DNA of 64,000 nt, taken from JBDWFY01 sp965275915. GTDB lineage: Bacteria; Pseudomonadota; Alphaproteobacteria; Rhizobiales; Stappiaceae. The notes below the pieces were generated by a model. That model did no database searches and was not told where the DNA came from. It saw nothing but the letters and a program-made list of their open reading frames with translations. A program made the translations under genes and the position numbers. The stretch spans positions 157,195 through 221,194 of the forward strand of contig CBDHYI010000002.1 in assembly GCA_965275915.1 (NCBI GenBank). Direction: 5' to 3'. Below are positions 53,304-61,882 of the stretch, one piece after another; position 1 is the stretch's first letter; each line of letters opens with the position of its first letter.

Positions 53304-53492
53304 ATGACGCCGTCTGAGCGAGATCCCAAAAAAGAAACCATAATGAAGCCAGAAGCTTCCATGCAAAAAGACACACCGGTTTTCGACAGCGGAACGTTAT
53401 TTTCCGGCAAGAAAGAGGTCCACATCAAGCATGGCGAAACGGTTTACCGTCTGGCGATCACCCGGTTCGACAAGCTGATACTAACGAAATGA
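53304..53492 (+). CDS. hemP: Hemin uptake protein HemP
   Basis: 62 residues. The conserved HemP core is present at the C-terminus: FDSGTLFSGKKEVHIKHGETVYRLAITRFDKLILTK (in two pieces FSGKKEVHIKHGE and YRLAITRFDKLILTK). HemP/HmuP proteins accompany heme receptor genes and in rhizobia are linked with activation of receptor expression. It sits 13 bases before hmuT. A second ATG at 53343 is possible. Confidence 0.9.
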   Translation: MTPSERDPKKETIMKPEASMQKDTPVFDSGTLFSGKKEVHIKHGETVYRLAITRFDKLILTK

Positions 53493-53504
53493 GGCTCAGG
53501 TAAT

Positions 53505-54428
53505 ATGGCCAACGGCTCCATAGGATTAAAGCGCCCCGGTCGTAGGGGCTCAGAGCTTGCATTGGCGCTGGCTCTCACATTTGCTGCGCTTGTTTCTATC
53601 TATGGTAGCCGCGCCTATGCGGCGGACGACAAAAACCGCATCGTTTCGATCGGCGGGGCGGTGACGGAGATCATTTATGCACTCGGCCAGGCGGACCGTC
53701 TTGTCGCCATCGACACAACCAGCACATTTCCTGAAGCGGCGGCGCAATTGCCGAATGTGGGCTATATGCGCGCTCTTTCCGCCGAGGGTGTCCTGTCTCT
53801 TCAACCGGATCTGATCATCGCTTCGGAAAGCGCGGGACCTCCTCAGGTCGTGTCGATATTGAGGAACTCTTCGGTGCCCTTTGTCGAAGTTCCCGATTTT
53901 CACTCGCTTGAAGGCGTGTTGAAAAAGATCGACATCGTCGGAGAGGCTCTCAACGTTTCGGACACCGCTGAAACACTTAAGGCCACGTTCTCAGAAAAAA
54001 TGAGCAAACTGGCTTCGGACGCCGCCGGCAAGGACAGCGCACAGAAAGTTGCTTTTTTCATTTCCTTGAGATCCGGGAACCCGATTGCGGCGGGATCGGA
54101 TACGGCGGCTGACGCCATGATCCGGCTTGCGGGCGCAGAGAATGTTTTTGCCGGCTTTTCCGGTTACAAGCCCGTGACGGCCGAATCCCTCGCGGCTTCA
54201 AAACCGGAGGCCATCATAACGATGGGACGTGAAGGCAGCGACATGGTTGCCGAGGTTCTGGCCATACCGGGCATCAACCTGACACCGGCCGGACAGAGCA
54301 AGCGCGTCTTTTCAATGGAGGGTTCCTACTTTCTGGGTTTCGGGCCCAGAACGGTTGCCGCGGTTCGCGAATTGTCGGGTCGGCTTGAAGGCGAAAGCGC
54401 CGGGGAGTCCAACGGCTCCAATGAGTGA
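53505..54428 (+). CDS. hmuT: Heme ABC transporter periplasmic binding protein HmuT
   Basis: 307 residues with a signal peptide ending RAYAAD. Class III binding protein fold: RIVSIGGAVTEIIYALGQADRLVAIDTTSTFP, NVGYMRALSAEGVLSLQPDLIIAS, GSDTAADAMIRLAGAENVF, and MGREGSDMVAEVLAIPG. It carries heme to HmuUV in the periplasm. An AGG-rich site precedes the ATG. Confidence 0.93.
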   Translation: MANGSIGLKRPGRRGSELALALALTFAALVSIYGSRAYAADDKNRIVSIGGAVTEIIYALGQADRLVAIDTTSTFPEAAAQLPNVGYMRALSAEGVLSLQPDLIIASESAGPPQVVSILRNSSVPFVEVPDFHSLEGVLKKIDIVGEALNVSDTAETLKATFSEKMSKLASDAAGKDSAQKVAFFISLRSGNPIAAGSDTAADAMIRLAGAENVFAGFSGYKPVTAESLAASKPEAIITMGREGSDMVAEVLAIPGINLTPAGQSKRVFSMEGSYFLGFGPRTVAAVRELSGRLEGESAGESNGSNE

Positions 54429-55524
54429 AACAGCGCTGGAGCGAGATGTCCGCGAGTCTGACCGGCAAGTCTTTGACCGGTCCCGGCTGCGGACAATGGC
54501 CTTGCCGTTCCTTTTTCTCCTTGTATTCGTAACGATCATTGCATCGCTGTCCGTTGGACCGCTTTTCATTTCATTCGGTGAAATTGCCGACGTCGCCCGA
54601 TTCTGGTGGGCTGTTGAACCGCAAACTGACAACGTCCTGCGGGCCGAGGTCATTTTGATCGATATCCGCTTGCCGCGAATGATACTGGGTTGCCTGATTG
54701 GCGCAGCCCTGGCCGTGTCCGGAGCCCTGATGCAGGGATTGTTCCGCAATCCGCTGGCTGATCCCGGTCTTATCGGAGTGTCGGCCGGTGCGGCACTTGC
54801 TGCCGTCTGCGTCATTGTTCTTGCCGAACGCCTGAATATCGATTTCGGCCCGGTCTGGTCTGCCCATCTGTTGCCGGTCGCGGCTTTTTTGGGCGGTCTG
54901 CTGATGACGCTTCTGCTCTACAGTTTTGCCAACCGCGCCGGACAAACGTCCATAGCAACCATGTTGTTGGCCGGAATCGCCTTGGGCGCGCTCTCCAGTG
55001 CGGTAACCGGTTTTCTCATATTTGTCAGCACCGACCAGCAGCTGCGGGATTTTACATTCTGGAGCATGGGCAGTCTTGGCGGGGCAAGCTGGCAGAAGAT
55101 CACCGCGTTTCTTCCGTTCATGGTCGCGTTGTTCATCGCCATTCCGTTTCTCGGCAAAGGCCTGAACGCGATGCTGCTCGGTGAAGCGGCCGCATTTCAT
55201 CTGGGCTACAACACCGAACGGTTGAAACGGGTCGTGATCGTTCTTGCCGCTGCCGCAACCGGTGCGTCGGTCGCATCGGCGGGTGCTATCGGATTTGTCG
55301 GCATCGTCGTCCCGCATCTTCTGAGGCTCGCCATTGGTCCGGATCACCGCCTGCTGCTGCCTTGCTGCGCGTTGCTGGGCGCCGCCTTGCTGGTTGCGGC
55401 AGATATTCTGTGCCGGATTGTAGTCGCCCCGGCGGAATTGCCGATAGGAATCATCATGGCGGTCCTGGGTGCTCCGGTATTCCTTTTCATTCTTCTTCGC
55501 CGCCGCTCGGTGATCGATATCTGA
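54421..55524 (+). CDS. hmuU: Heme ABC transporter permease HmuU
   Basis: 367 residues from ATG 54421, which overlaps the hmuT stop (ATGAGTGA). FecCD-type permease: LRLPRMILGCLIGAALAVSGALMQGLFRNPLADPGLIGVSAGAALAA, and near the end FVGIVVPHLLRLAIGPDHRLLLP, with about ten membrane helices. It forms the inner-membrane heme channel. Confidence 0.94.
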   Translation: MSETALERDVRESDRQVFDRSRLRTMALPFLFLLVFVTIIASLSVGPLFISFGEIADVARFWWAVEPQTDNVLRAEVILIDIRLPRMILGCLIGAALAVSGALMQGLFRNPLADPGLIGVSAGAALAAVCVIVLAERLNIDFGPVWSAHLLPVAAFLGGLLMTLLLYSFANRAGQTSIATMLLAGIALGALSSAVTGFLIFVSTDQQLRDFTFWSMGSLGGASWQKITAFLPFMVALFIAIPFLGKGLNAMLLGEAAAFHLGYNTERLKRVVIVLAAAATGASVASAGAIGFVGIVVPHLLRLAIGPDHRLLLPCCALLGAALLVAADILCRIVVAPAELPIGIIMAVLGAPVFLFILLRRRSVIDI

Positions 55525-55536
55525 GGATCATTTATC

Positions 55537-56301
55537 ATGCTTGATGGACAGAACCTCACTGTTTCGGCCGGACGGCATACCCTGCTCAGCGACGTTTCCT
55601 GCAGCATCGCACCGGGGAGGGTTATGGCGATCATCGGTCCCAACGGTGCGGGCAAAACGACATTGATGCGTTGCCTGACCGGAGAAACAAAGCCGGATGC
55701 CGGTCAGGTCACTCTCGACGGACATGACATAGGAACACTGTCACCCGCCCGGCTTGCCGTGCGGCGGGCAGTGCTGACGCAAAAATCCGTTTTGTCTTTT
55801 CCGTTCTCCGTTTCCGAGGTGGTGAATCTGGGGCTTCATGCAAACGCGACGACCGGTCACGAAAGGGCGAGGATCGTCGGCGACGCACTGGCCCGGGTTG
55901 GTTTGACCGGATACGAATCCCGCTTTTACCAGTTGCTGTCCGGCGGCGAACAGCAGCGTGTCCAGTTGGCGCGGGTGCTCTGCCAGGTGTGGCAACCGGA
56001 AACGGCCGGAGTTGCGAATTATCTGCTGCTTGATGAGCCGATCGCCAGCCTTGACATCCGCCATCAGATCGACGTTCTAAGGATTGCGCGCGACTTTGCC
56101 GAACAGGGAGGCGGCGTTGCTATCATCCTGCACGATATCAACCTCGCTTTTGCCTATGCCGACTCAGTTTCGGTTCTTGGCCGGGGCAAGCTGGTGACGG
56201 ACGGTGCGCCAGAGGATGTGCTGAGCATTGATCTTCTGCAGGCTGTCTTTGGATTAAGCAGAGATATGGCGAGGCAGGCTGGGCTCGGCTTTGTTTCGTA
56301 A
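55537..56301 (+). CDS. hmuV: Heme ABC transporter ATPase HmuV
   Basis: 254 residues. Walker A GPNGAGKTT (34-42), Q-loop in VLTQKSVL, signature LSGGEQQRVQLARVL, Walker B LLLDEPIASLD and the switch histidine in IILHDINLA. It powers HmuU. Last gene of the hemP-hmuTUV operon, converging with tonB. Confidence 0.94.
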   Translation: MLDGQNLTVSAGRHTLLSDVSCSIAPGRVMAIIGPNGAGKTTLMRCLTGETKPDAGQVTLDGHDIGTLSPARLAVRRAVLTQKSVLSFPFSVSEVVNLGLHANATTGHERARIVGDALARVGLTGYESRFYQLLSGGEQQRVQLARVLCQVWQPETAGVANYLLLDEPIASLDIRHQIDVLRIARDFAEQGGGVAIILHDINLAFAYADSVSVLGRGKLVTDGAPEDVLSIDLLQAVFGLSRDMARQAGLGFVS

Positions 56302-56348
56302 GCGGACGACGCGGCACAGCATTGGCACCCGTTGCTGCGCATCCCGAG

Positions 56349-57494
56349 TCACGGTGGCGCAAACCTAATTGGGATGCTGAACGGCCAGTTGTTGCGATTG
56401 GCACCGGCCGGTATTTTCGGAAAAGGTGACGCCCTCTTGACCAGCGCAATTGCGGCCGCGTCAAGAATGCTCTCCCCGGAGCTGTCCGCAATGCGCACAT
56501 TCCGGGCGCCCCCGTCCGCACCGATCGTGAAGCTCACGCGGACAGTCCCCCGCAGACGACCTGACCGGGCATTTCGCGGATACCTCTGATGCCGCCTCAG
56601 CTTGCGCCGTATTTTACCGGGATAATTGGACACGGCGGCATTGCCCTCGACACCCCTGTTTTTCCCTCCGGCTTTTGTGCCTCCGGATTTTTTCTTCGAC
56701 GTGTTGTCTCCGGACGCGCGCCCCTGCTTCGCGGTTTTGTTGCTCCTGCCGTTTTTCGCTTCTTTGTTGTCGCGGTTGGCCTGTTGTTTGGCGGTGGCCT
56801 GTTTCTTTTTCCGGACAACCTTGGGCTTGGGTGTTTTCGTCGTCGGCTCTATCGGTTTGATGACCTTGGCGACCTCGACGTCTTCCGCCGTCTTTTGTTC
56901 TGCGTTTGGGATGATTTTTTGAGGAACACGCACCGGTGAACCCGTCGGTTCAACCGCAACCGGGCTGGAGGGCTTTAGAGTTTCGACCGGAGCTGCCCGC
57001 TCCGTTGGCTTCACTTCAGTTGCCATTACCTGCGGCTTTGCGACACTGACTGCTTTGCTTGCAGGGACCTGAGCCGGCTGTGTTTTTGAGGTCGCTGCCG
57101 GGGCCTCCACGGGGCTGAGCGAGTTGGGCTTTTTGTCCTCCGGCAGTTGCCGGGGGCTGGCCGGTACCAAAACCGGCAAGCTGCTTTGAGGTCTGGGAAC
57201 AATCGCAGCCGCAGTCATATCGGGGATAATGTGTGGTTCTGCGCGAGTCGCCTCTTTGGCATTAATCGGTGGTATGGTTCGTCTCGCCGTCACCGGTTCG
57301 GCGACCTCGGGAATGATTTCTCCACCATTGATGACGACATCCACCTGGCTGTTACCCAGAATCGCAATCTGTGCATTTGCGACACCCGCTTCGCGTATTG
57401 TGACTTCCCGGCTTTCGCTCCACACAGCCACGGCACTGTGTATCGAGAGCGACGCAATGACGGCCAACAGAGCATGCCACCAACGTAGCGTCAC
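56349..57494 (-). CDS. tonB: Energy transducer TonB
   Basis: 381 residues from GTG 57494 (GTGA overlap with the preceding ExbD-like gene). An N-terminal membrane anchor (about 7-24) is followed by a long Pro/Lys/Ala-rich periplasmic spacer (about 65-290), then a C-terminal TonB domain (NYPGKIRRKLRRHQRYPRNARSGRLRGTVRVSFTIGADGGARNV and ALVKRASPFPKIPAG). Likely dedicated to the heme receptor of this locus. Confidence 0.92.
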   Translation of the reverse strand: MTLRWWHALLAVIASLSIHSAVAVWSESREVTIREAGVANAQIAILGNSQVDVVINGGEIIPEVAEPVTARRTIPPINAKEATRAEPHIIPDMTAAAIVPRPQSSLPVLVPASPRQLPEDKKPNSLSPVEAPAATSKTQPAQVPASKAVSVAKPQVMATEVKPTERAAPVETLKPSSPVAVEPTGSPVRVPQKIIPNAEQKTAEDVEVAKVIKPIEPTTKTPKPKVVRKKKQATAKQQANRDNKEAKNGRSNKTAKQGRASGDNTSKKKSGGTKAGGKNRGVEGNAAVSNYPGKIRRKLRRHQRYPRNARSGRLRGTVRVSFTIGADGGARNVRIADSSGESILDAAAIALVKRASPFPKIPAGANRNNWPFSIPIRFAPP

Positions 57495-57943
57495 GGCTGT
57501 TTCCTTTCGGTGATCAGAACAATCCGTCCGGCACCGGCCGTTTTCAGGCGATCGATCACGTCGATCAACTGAACCGCCGGCAGTCTTTTGTCTGATACAA
57601 GCCGCACGATCGGTCCGTCGGCAGGCGCCGTTTGAGCGTTATGGTTCAAAGCTTCCTGCGCGGTATTTGATCGGTTGTCAGACCGGAGCGACATCTCGCC
57701 GACAAACGCCTCCGGTGAGACGGTCTTTCCCTCATACTTGAGTATACCGGTTTCGGTGATGAACAGCCCGCGGGGAGGTTGCACCGCCCGCGCATCGGCG
57801 GCGCGAACAAGCTCTATCTCTCCTTCCATTGGCGGTGCCAGCGTGCCTGCTATCAGGAAAAAGATGAGCATCAGGAACACGATGTTGATCAGCGCGATCG
57901 TGTTTTCGGCTCGCGGCTTTTCTTCGACGGCTGGCAGTTTCAT
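57491..57943 (-). CDS. ExbD-like biopolymer transport protein, second copy
   Basis: 150 residues from ATG 57943; an in-frame start at 57961 overlaps the upstream gene. N-terminal single membrane helix with NTIALINIVFLMLIFFLIAGTL, where the conserved ExbD aspartate position is replaced by asparagine (ALINIVFL instead of the usual LID-type). The periplasmic part ends QLIDVIDRLKTAGAGRIVLIT. It is more divergent than the neighbouring ExbD and may form a mixed ExbD complex. Confidence 0.82.
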   Translation of the reverse strand: MKLPAVEEKPRAENTIALINIVFLMLIFFLIAGTLAPPMEGEIELVRAADARAVQPPRGLFITETGILKYEGKTVSPEAFVGEMSLRSDNRSNTAQEALNHNAQTAPADGPIVRLVSDKRLPAVQLIDVIDRLKTAGAGRIVLITERKQP

Positions 57944-57950
57944 GAACGTC

Positions 57951-58340
57951 CTACCCCGCAACTGAAACCTTGAGTTTGCTGCTCTTTTTTATCCGTTCCA
58001 GGGCGTCAACCAGGGCCTGGGAAGATACATCCGGGCGCACGGTGAGGATGAGTGTTTTCGCGCCGTTTTCCTCAAGGCGGACAAGTTCCGCCATCGCCAG
58101 GTCGGTTGGCAGTTCCGCACCGTTAATCTTCCAGGAGTCCTGAGCACCGAGCCTGATGAAAACATCCGGCAGGGCTTGAACACCCGTCGGCTCGCCGGCC
58201 CGTCCGGTGGAAATGTCGACCTCGGCAAACCGGGTGAATGTGGAAGACAGCATGAAGAACAGCAGGAGAAGAAAGATCACATCGATCAGCGATGTGAGCG
58301 ACAGTCTGCGTCGTCTCCTCAGAGTGCCGTCAATACGCAT
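57951..58340 (-). CDS. exbD: Biopolymer transport protein ExbD
   Basis: 129 residues. RRRRRLSLTSLIDVIFLLLLFFMLSSTF contains the ExbD helix with the conserved aspartate (SLIDVIFLLL) that senses the proton gradient. The C-terminal periplasmic domain includes LILTVRPDVSSQALVDALERIKKS. It overlaps the exbB stop by 11 bases. Confidence 0.93.
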   Translation of the reverse strand: MRIDGTLRRRRRLSLTSLIDVIFLLLLFFMLSSTFTRFAEVDISTGRAGEPTGVQALPDVFIRLGAQDSWKINGAELPTDLAMAELVRLEENGAKTLILTVRPDVSSQALVDALERIKKSSKLKVSVAG

Positions 58341-59037
58341 TGCCGGTGCGTCCTTCGAAGCTGACCATCCGTTGTGCCGCGGGATTTTCGGTGCTTACGG
58401 AGAGAATCTGCTGCTGCGACATCAGCCGGGTTGCCATCGTCTCGATCGCGACCCGTTCGTTTTCAACCCGGCCCTCGAACCATGTCAGGACCAGGGAAAC
58501 GGGCATGGCCACCGCAAGACCGACCGCCGTTGTCAGCAACGCAACCCATATCCCGCCGGCCAGTATCGACGGGTCGACGGCATTGCCCGCGCTCTGCAAT
58601 TTCTGAAAGGCTTCAATCATGCCAAGCACCGTGCCGAATAATCCCAAAAGCGGAGCAATCTGGACAATCGCATCCAAAGCCCGAAATCCGCTTCGCAGGC
58701 CGTGAAGACGGGCCATCGCAACACGGGTGGCCTCTTCTTCAATCACGCTTTTAGGGATCGCCTTATCGGCACCAAGCCGCATCGCAAGCGCCATCACTTC
58801 CGCTGTCGCCGAGCGATCGCCATTGAGCTGCCGCAACGCATCGTCCCGCTTTCCGGTTTCCCAGAGAGACCAGGCCGCCCGGACCCGCTTTTGGCGCCCG
58901 ACACGTTCGTAGGCAAACTGAGCAAACTTCAGGAGGATGATGGCAAGGGCGACAACGGAAAGAACCAGCAAAATAGCGACAACCGGTCCACCCAGTTGAA
59001 CAAAGGAGGTGACAGCCGAAACCACTGAATCAATCAT
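58330..59037 (-). CDS. exbB: MotA/TolQ/ExbB proton channel family protein
   Basis: 235 residues with three membrane helices. ExbB elements: APLLGLFGTVLGMIEAFQKL and GGIWVALLTTAVGLAVAMPVSLVLTWF. It forms the pentameric proton channel around ExbD to energise TonB. First of the exbB-exbD-exbD2-tonB block, downstream of a small exported protein gene by 21 bases. Confidence 0.93.
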   Translation of the reverse strand: MIDSVVSAVTSFVQLGGPVVAILLVLSVVALAIILLKFAQFAYERVGRQKRVRAAWSLWETGKRDDALRQLNGDRSATAEVMALAMRLGADKAIPKSVIEEEATRVAMARLHGLRSGFRALDAIVQIAPLLGLFGTVLGMIEAFQKLQSAGNAVDPSILAGGIWVALLTTAVGLAVAMPVSLVLTWFEGRVENERVAIETMATRLMSQQQILSVSTENPAAQRMVSFEGRTGNAY

Positions 59038-59058
59038 CTTTGTATCTCCGCCCTGAGC

Positions 59059-59502
59059 CTAGCTGCCGAATTCCACGTCCATCCGGGCTCTGGTTTGAAG
59101 ACCCTCCAGACAAATGTTTTCGGGCATATTCTTGCTTTCGCACCCGGCGACATCATTGATGAGAACCCGTGAGATATCCTGGCAGGAGGCGTCAGGTAGA
59201 TCGAATTGGCGTACGCGGGTCTTTCCAGTCGGCAACGGGCTGAAATCGAGAACCATAAGCTGCTTAACCAGGCCGGCTCCGTCGAAAAGAACGATCTCAT
59301 AGGCGATTTTCGCAAATTCCCCTTCATATCCGTTCCTGACCATGAAAGTGGCGAGGCATCCTGTGGCGCTGGGCGTCAGAGTGTTGATTTCCAGGTGGAT
59401 TTTGGGGTCCTGCTGGTTCTGGGCCGCCTGAGCGACTGCCGGCTGATGCAGGATCGTTGCGGCTGCGAGCCCAAATGCCGTCCCCGCAAGCATATTTCTC
59501 AT
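59059..59502 (-). CDS. Exported protein of unknown function in the tonB operon
   Basis: 147 residues from ATG 59502. Signal peptide (about 1-27, ending AVAQAA), then a mature domain of beta-strand character: IHLEINTLTPSATGCLATFMVRNGY, KQLMVLDFSPLPTGKTRVRQFDLP and the cysteines in ASCQDISRVLINDVAGCESK and ENICLEGL. Four cysteines suggest two disulfides. I do not recognise a family. Its position as first gene of the exbBD-tonB operon suggests a periplasmic role in heme or iron uptake. Confidence 0.75.
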   Translation of the reverse strand: MRNMLAGTAFGLAAATILHQPAVAQAAQNQQDPKIHLEINTLTPSATGCLATFMVRNGYEGEFAKIAYEIVLFDGAGLVKQLMVLDFSPLPTGKTRVRQFDLPDASCQDISRVLINDVAGCESKNMPENICLEGLQTRARMDVEFGS

Positions 59503-59557
59503 CACGCTTTATCCCTTTTTGGCAAGCAAGCGTTCTACTTTAGATTGATTTTAAACT

Positions 59558-59572
59558 TGAATTTATTTCTCA
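59558..59572. promoter_or_regulatory. Candidate IRO box upstream of the exbB-tonB operon
   Basis: TGA-ATTTATTTC-TCA fits TGA-N9-TCA and lies 56 bases upstream of the exported-protein start (59502) in an AT-rich stretch that could contain the promoter. Confidence 0.4.
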
Positions 59573-60037
59573 CCTTTTTCATCATGTATTCCGATGATCG
59601 TCAACCTTGTCTGTGCCTGGTTGTCGCCATATCGTTTACCTAACTGCTCTTGCACGATTGACCGGCTGCAAGCGGTTGTTCGAAGACATCCTCCGTGCTC
59701 AACGAACTATATGCACTTAAAGGTTGTATTTCGTTTTTGCGAATGGATGTCCTTTTGACGTCTTTCCGATCTTTATCGGCACGTTTGATCCCATTCAGCG
59801 CAAGATCTGAGGTGCTTTGGATGACGACAGCTGGGAGTGTTGGGCCCATACCCTAAGGCAAGGGTCCGACTTTTCAGTTGGCGCAGCTGTTTGCCGCAAA
59901 ACGCCGGGTAACGATCTCTTCAGATCGCGTACGAACAGAACGGGTGTTGCGGAGACATTCTCGGTCATTGATTTTCCAATCCGCATTCTCGTCAGGTTGG
60001 CCGGATTCTGCGTCAACGACAGCAGATAAAATAAAGT

Positions 60038-60052
60038 TGACTACCAAAATCA
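60038..60052. promoter_or_regulatory. Candidate IRO box upstream of the heme monooxygenase operon
   Basis: TGA-CTACCAAAA-TCA, flanked by AAGT and AGTT, fits TGA-N9-TCA. It lies 91 bases upstream of the small gene at 60144. The preceding ATAAAGT is also found next to the heme receptor IRO region (53231-53237). Confidence 0.4.
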
Positions 60053-60143
60053 AGTTTTATATCAAAAACCGGAAATTGAAAGTCAAGTTTTGTGCCATCC
60101 AAAAACCAAACGGGCTGCACAGCCGCGCTTCTGACAAAGGGAC

Positions 60144-60371
60144 ATGGGAATGCAATCACCGATCGGCGGTTGGCTTGCGCTGCATAGTCTGGCTGCGAAG
60201 CGAGGAGATGGTGTCATACCGGAATTTCAGACTCTCATGCTGCGGATTTGCAATGAGAGACAGCAGGTTGATACATGGTCGGACGACATTATCGACTTGG
60301 CGAAACATCCGCGCCACCAGGGCGGCAATCCGGCTGCGGCGCGGGATCGACAGAAGAAGGACAGCACCTGA
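60144..60371 (+). CDS. Small hypothetical protein coupled to the heme monooxygenase
   Basis: 75 residues, not recognised. It is soluble, with QSPIGGWLALHSLAAKRGDG, PEFQTLMLRICNERQQVDTW and a basic Pro/Ala/Gln-rich tail. Its TGA stop overlaps the ATG of the monooxygenase gene (TGATG), so translation is coupled. That coupling and the upstream IRO-like site make a function in heme utilisation likely, though unproven. Confidence 0.65.
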   Translation: MGMQSPIGGWLALHSLAAKRGDGVIPEFQTLMLRICNERQQVDTWSDDIIDLAKHPRHQGGNPAAARDRQKKDST

Positions 60372-60685
60372 TGTATATCGCCATGAACCGCTTTCGTATC
60401 AAAAATGGTTCCGAAACGGCCTTCGAAGACGTCTGGAGAAACCGGGATTCCCAGCTTGAAGACGTTCCCGGCTTCAAAGAGTTTCATCTTCTGAAGGGCC
60501 CCTTTGACGAGGACACGCAAACCACGCTTTATGCCTCTCACACGCTTTGGGTATCCGAGCAGGCGTTCATTGACTGGACGAGATCAGAACATTTTCGTCA
60601 GGCCCATCGCAATGCCGGAGACAATAAGGGGCTCTATGAAGGCCATCCGCAGTTCGAAGGCTTCACCTTTGTCGAAGGTGCGTGA
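60371..60685 (+). CDS. IsdG/HmuQ-type heme-degrading monooxygenase
   Basis: 104 residues, the usual size of antibiotic-biosynthesis-monooxygenase/IsdG proteins. N-terminal MYIAMNRFRIKNGSETAFEDVW with the conserved Asn, W in FIDWTRSEHFRQAHR and the candidate proximal histidine in that segment, plus GFTFVEGA at the end. Rhizobial HmuQ/HmuD proteins of this type open heme to biliverdin-like products and iron in the cytoplasm. No HmuS gene is present here, so this is the likely heme degrader. Confidence 0.85.
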   Translation: MYIAMNRFRIKNGSETAFEDVWRNRDSQLEDVPGFKEFHLLKGPFDEDTQTTLYASHTLWVSEQAFIDWTRSEHFRQAHRNAGDNKGLYEGHPQFEGFTFVEGA

Positions 60686-60733
60686 TCTGACTTGACTCTT
60701 GCCTGAACTGACCAACCTGCATGGATCTTTACA

Positions 60734-61555
60734 GTGAACGAAGGCATCTCGAAACCACCGCGTCGCGCGCACCCCCGCATCCTTCAGGTGAAGAATGCAT
60801 TCAGGCTCACGCCAAACATGGTTCGAGTAACGCTTGCCGGTGAGGAACTGAATGGGTTCCCGACCGGACATGAGGGCGGAAACTGCAAGATTCTGGTTCC
60901 TGATCCGGGACAGTCCCTTGAGGAATTTACCGCCCGGATAGATCGCGGTGAAAAAGTCACGACAAGAACCTATACGGTCCGGTCGTTTCGCGAAGATGTT
61001 CTGGAGATGGACGTTGACTTTGTTGCCCATGGCGACGAGGGACCGGCGTCTTATTGGGCCAGCACTGCCGAGCCCGGTTCTTTTTGCGGATTTCGCGGCC
61101 CAAGCCTGCCTAAGCTCACCGAATTTTATGCGGACTGGTATCTGGTCGCGGCAGATATGTCTGCTCTCCCGATGGCGGCTGCAACGCTTGAAGCCATGCC
61201 GCGGGATGTCCGGGGCGTGGCTGTATTTGAGATTCTCACTGAAGCCGACAGGCAGGACATAGACGCTCCGAAAGGGATCGAGATTCACTGGCTGGTTCAA
61301 CCGCACATTGATGAGGTCCTCAAACCCCAGGTCGATTTCATCCGTTCCATGAATTGGCCGGAGGGACGGGTTCAGACGTGCATCGCCGGCGAGACGGGCA
61401 CCATACGGATCCTGAGGGATTTTCTTCATAATGAAAAAAGGCTTCCCCGACCCGATACATATATTTCCGGTTACTGGAAACTGGGAATGATCGAAGATGA
61501 GCACCAGAAAATGAAACGTGCGGAAGCCGGGAAAGAAGCAGCCGTAAACGGTTGA
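60734..61555 (+). CDS. Siderophore-interacting protein family FAD-binding reductase
   Basis: 273 residues from GTG 60734. FAD-binding domain with the RTYTVR flavin motif (78-83), HGDEGPASYWASTAEPG, GFRGPSLPKL and a C-terminal NAD(P)H-type domain containing LVAADMSALPMAAATLE and ISGYWKLG. SIP/ViuB proteins reduce ferric siderophores. Directly downstream of a heme monooxygenase it may instead supply electrons for heme opening (inference). Confidence 0.9.
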   Translation: MNEGISKPPRRAHPRILQVKNAFRLTPNMVRVTLAGEELNGFPTGHEGGNCKILVPDPGQSLEEFTARIDRGEKVTTRTYTVRSFREDVLEMDVDFVAHGDEGPASYWASTAEPGSFCGFRGPSLPKLTEFYADWYLVAADMSALPMAAATLEAMPRDVRGVAVFEILTEADRQDIDAPKGIEIHWLVQPHIDEVLKPQVDFIRSMNWPEGRVQTCIAGETGTIRILRDFLHNEKRLPRPDTYISGYWKLGMIEDEHQKMKRAEAGKEAAVNG

Positions 61556-61607
61556 CGTGCGGCAGAGCTCTAAACTCAGTTGGTCAAGCCTTTCCAACGC
61601 GCGCTTG

Positions 61608-61649
61608 GGCTCAGGACCCGTAAATGTGCTTAAAACGGTATGAGCCGAT
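61608..61649 (+). repeat. Left transposon-end-like repeat (copy 2)
   Basis: Begins GGCTCAGGACCC, identical to the MITE end, and continues GTAAATGTGCTT. 34 of 42 positions match the copy starting at 25631. No partner right end was seen before the window edge, so it is a solo or truncated copy. Confidence 0.6.
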
Positions 61650-61882
61650 GACGAGGCAATGCGCCTGATACACATAGCCTCACAGGCGGAGACGATTGGA
61701 TTTTGGTGCCTTTCTCGGCTCTCCCAGGGCAGCCTTCAGCGCATCCGGTTCAGAGCAGATGCATCGGTCCTGTCTATCTTCTTTTCGTCGGTATCCAGAA
61801 AAATATGATTATATTATTCAAGATTTTTATCCAACGGTCCTTTTACTTGATCGTTCGAATTTTCATATTTATATCAATGTGT

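Larger units (their letters stand above)
59503..60143. other. 641-base divergent intergenic region of the heme locus
   Basis: No convincing gene. It contains an IRO-like site near each end (59558-59572 and 60038-60052) and a transposon-end-like GGGCCCATACCCTA (59842-59855). The frames on both strands crossing 59800-60010 look like read-through of the repeat and are not called. Confidence 0.45.
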
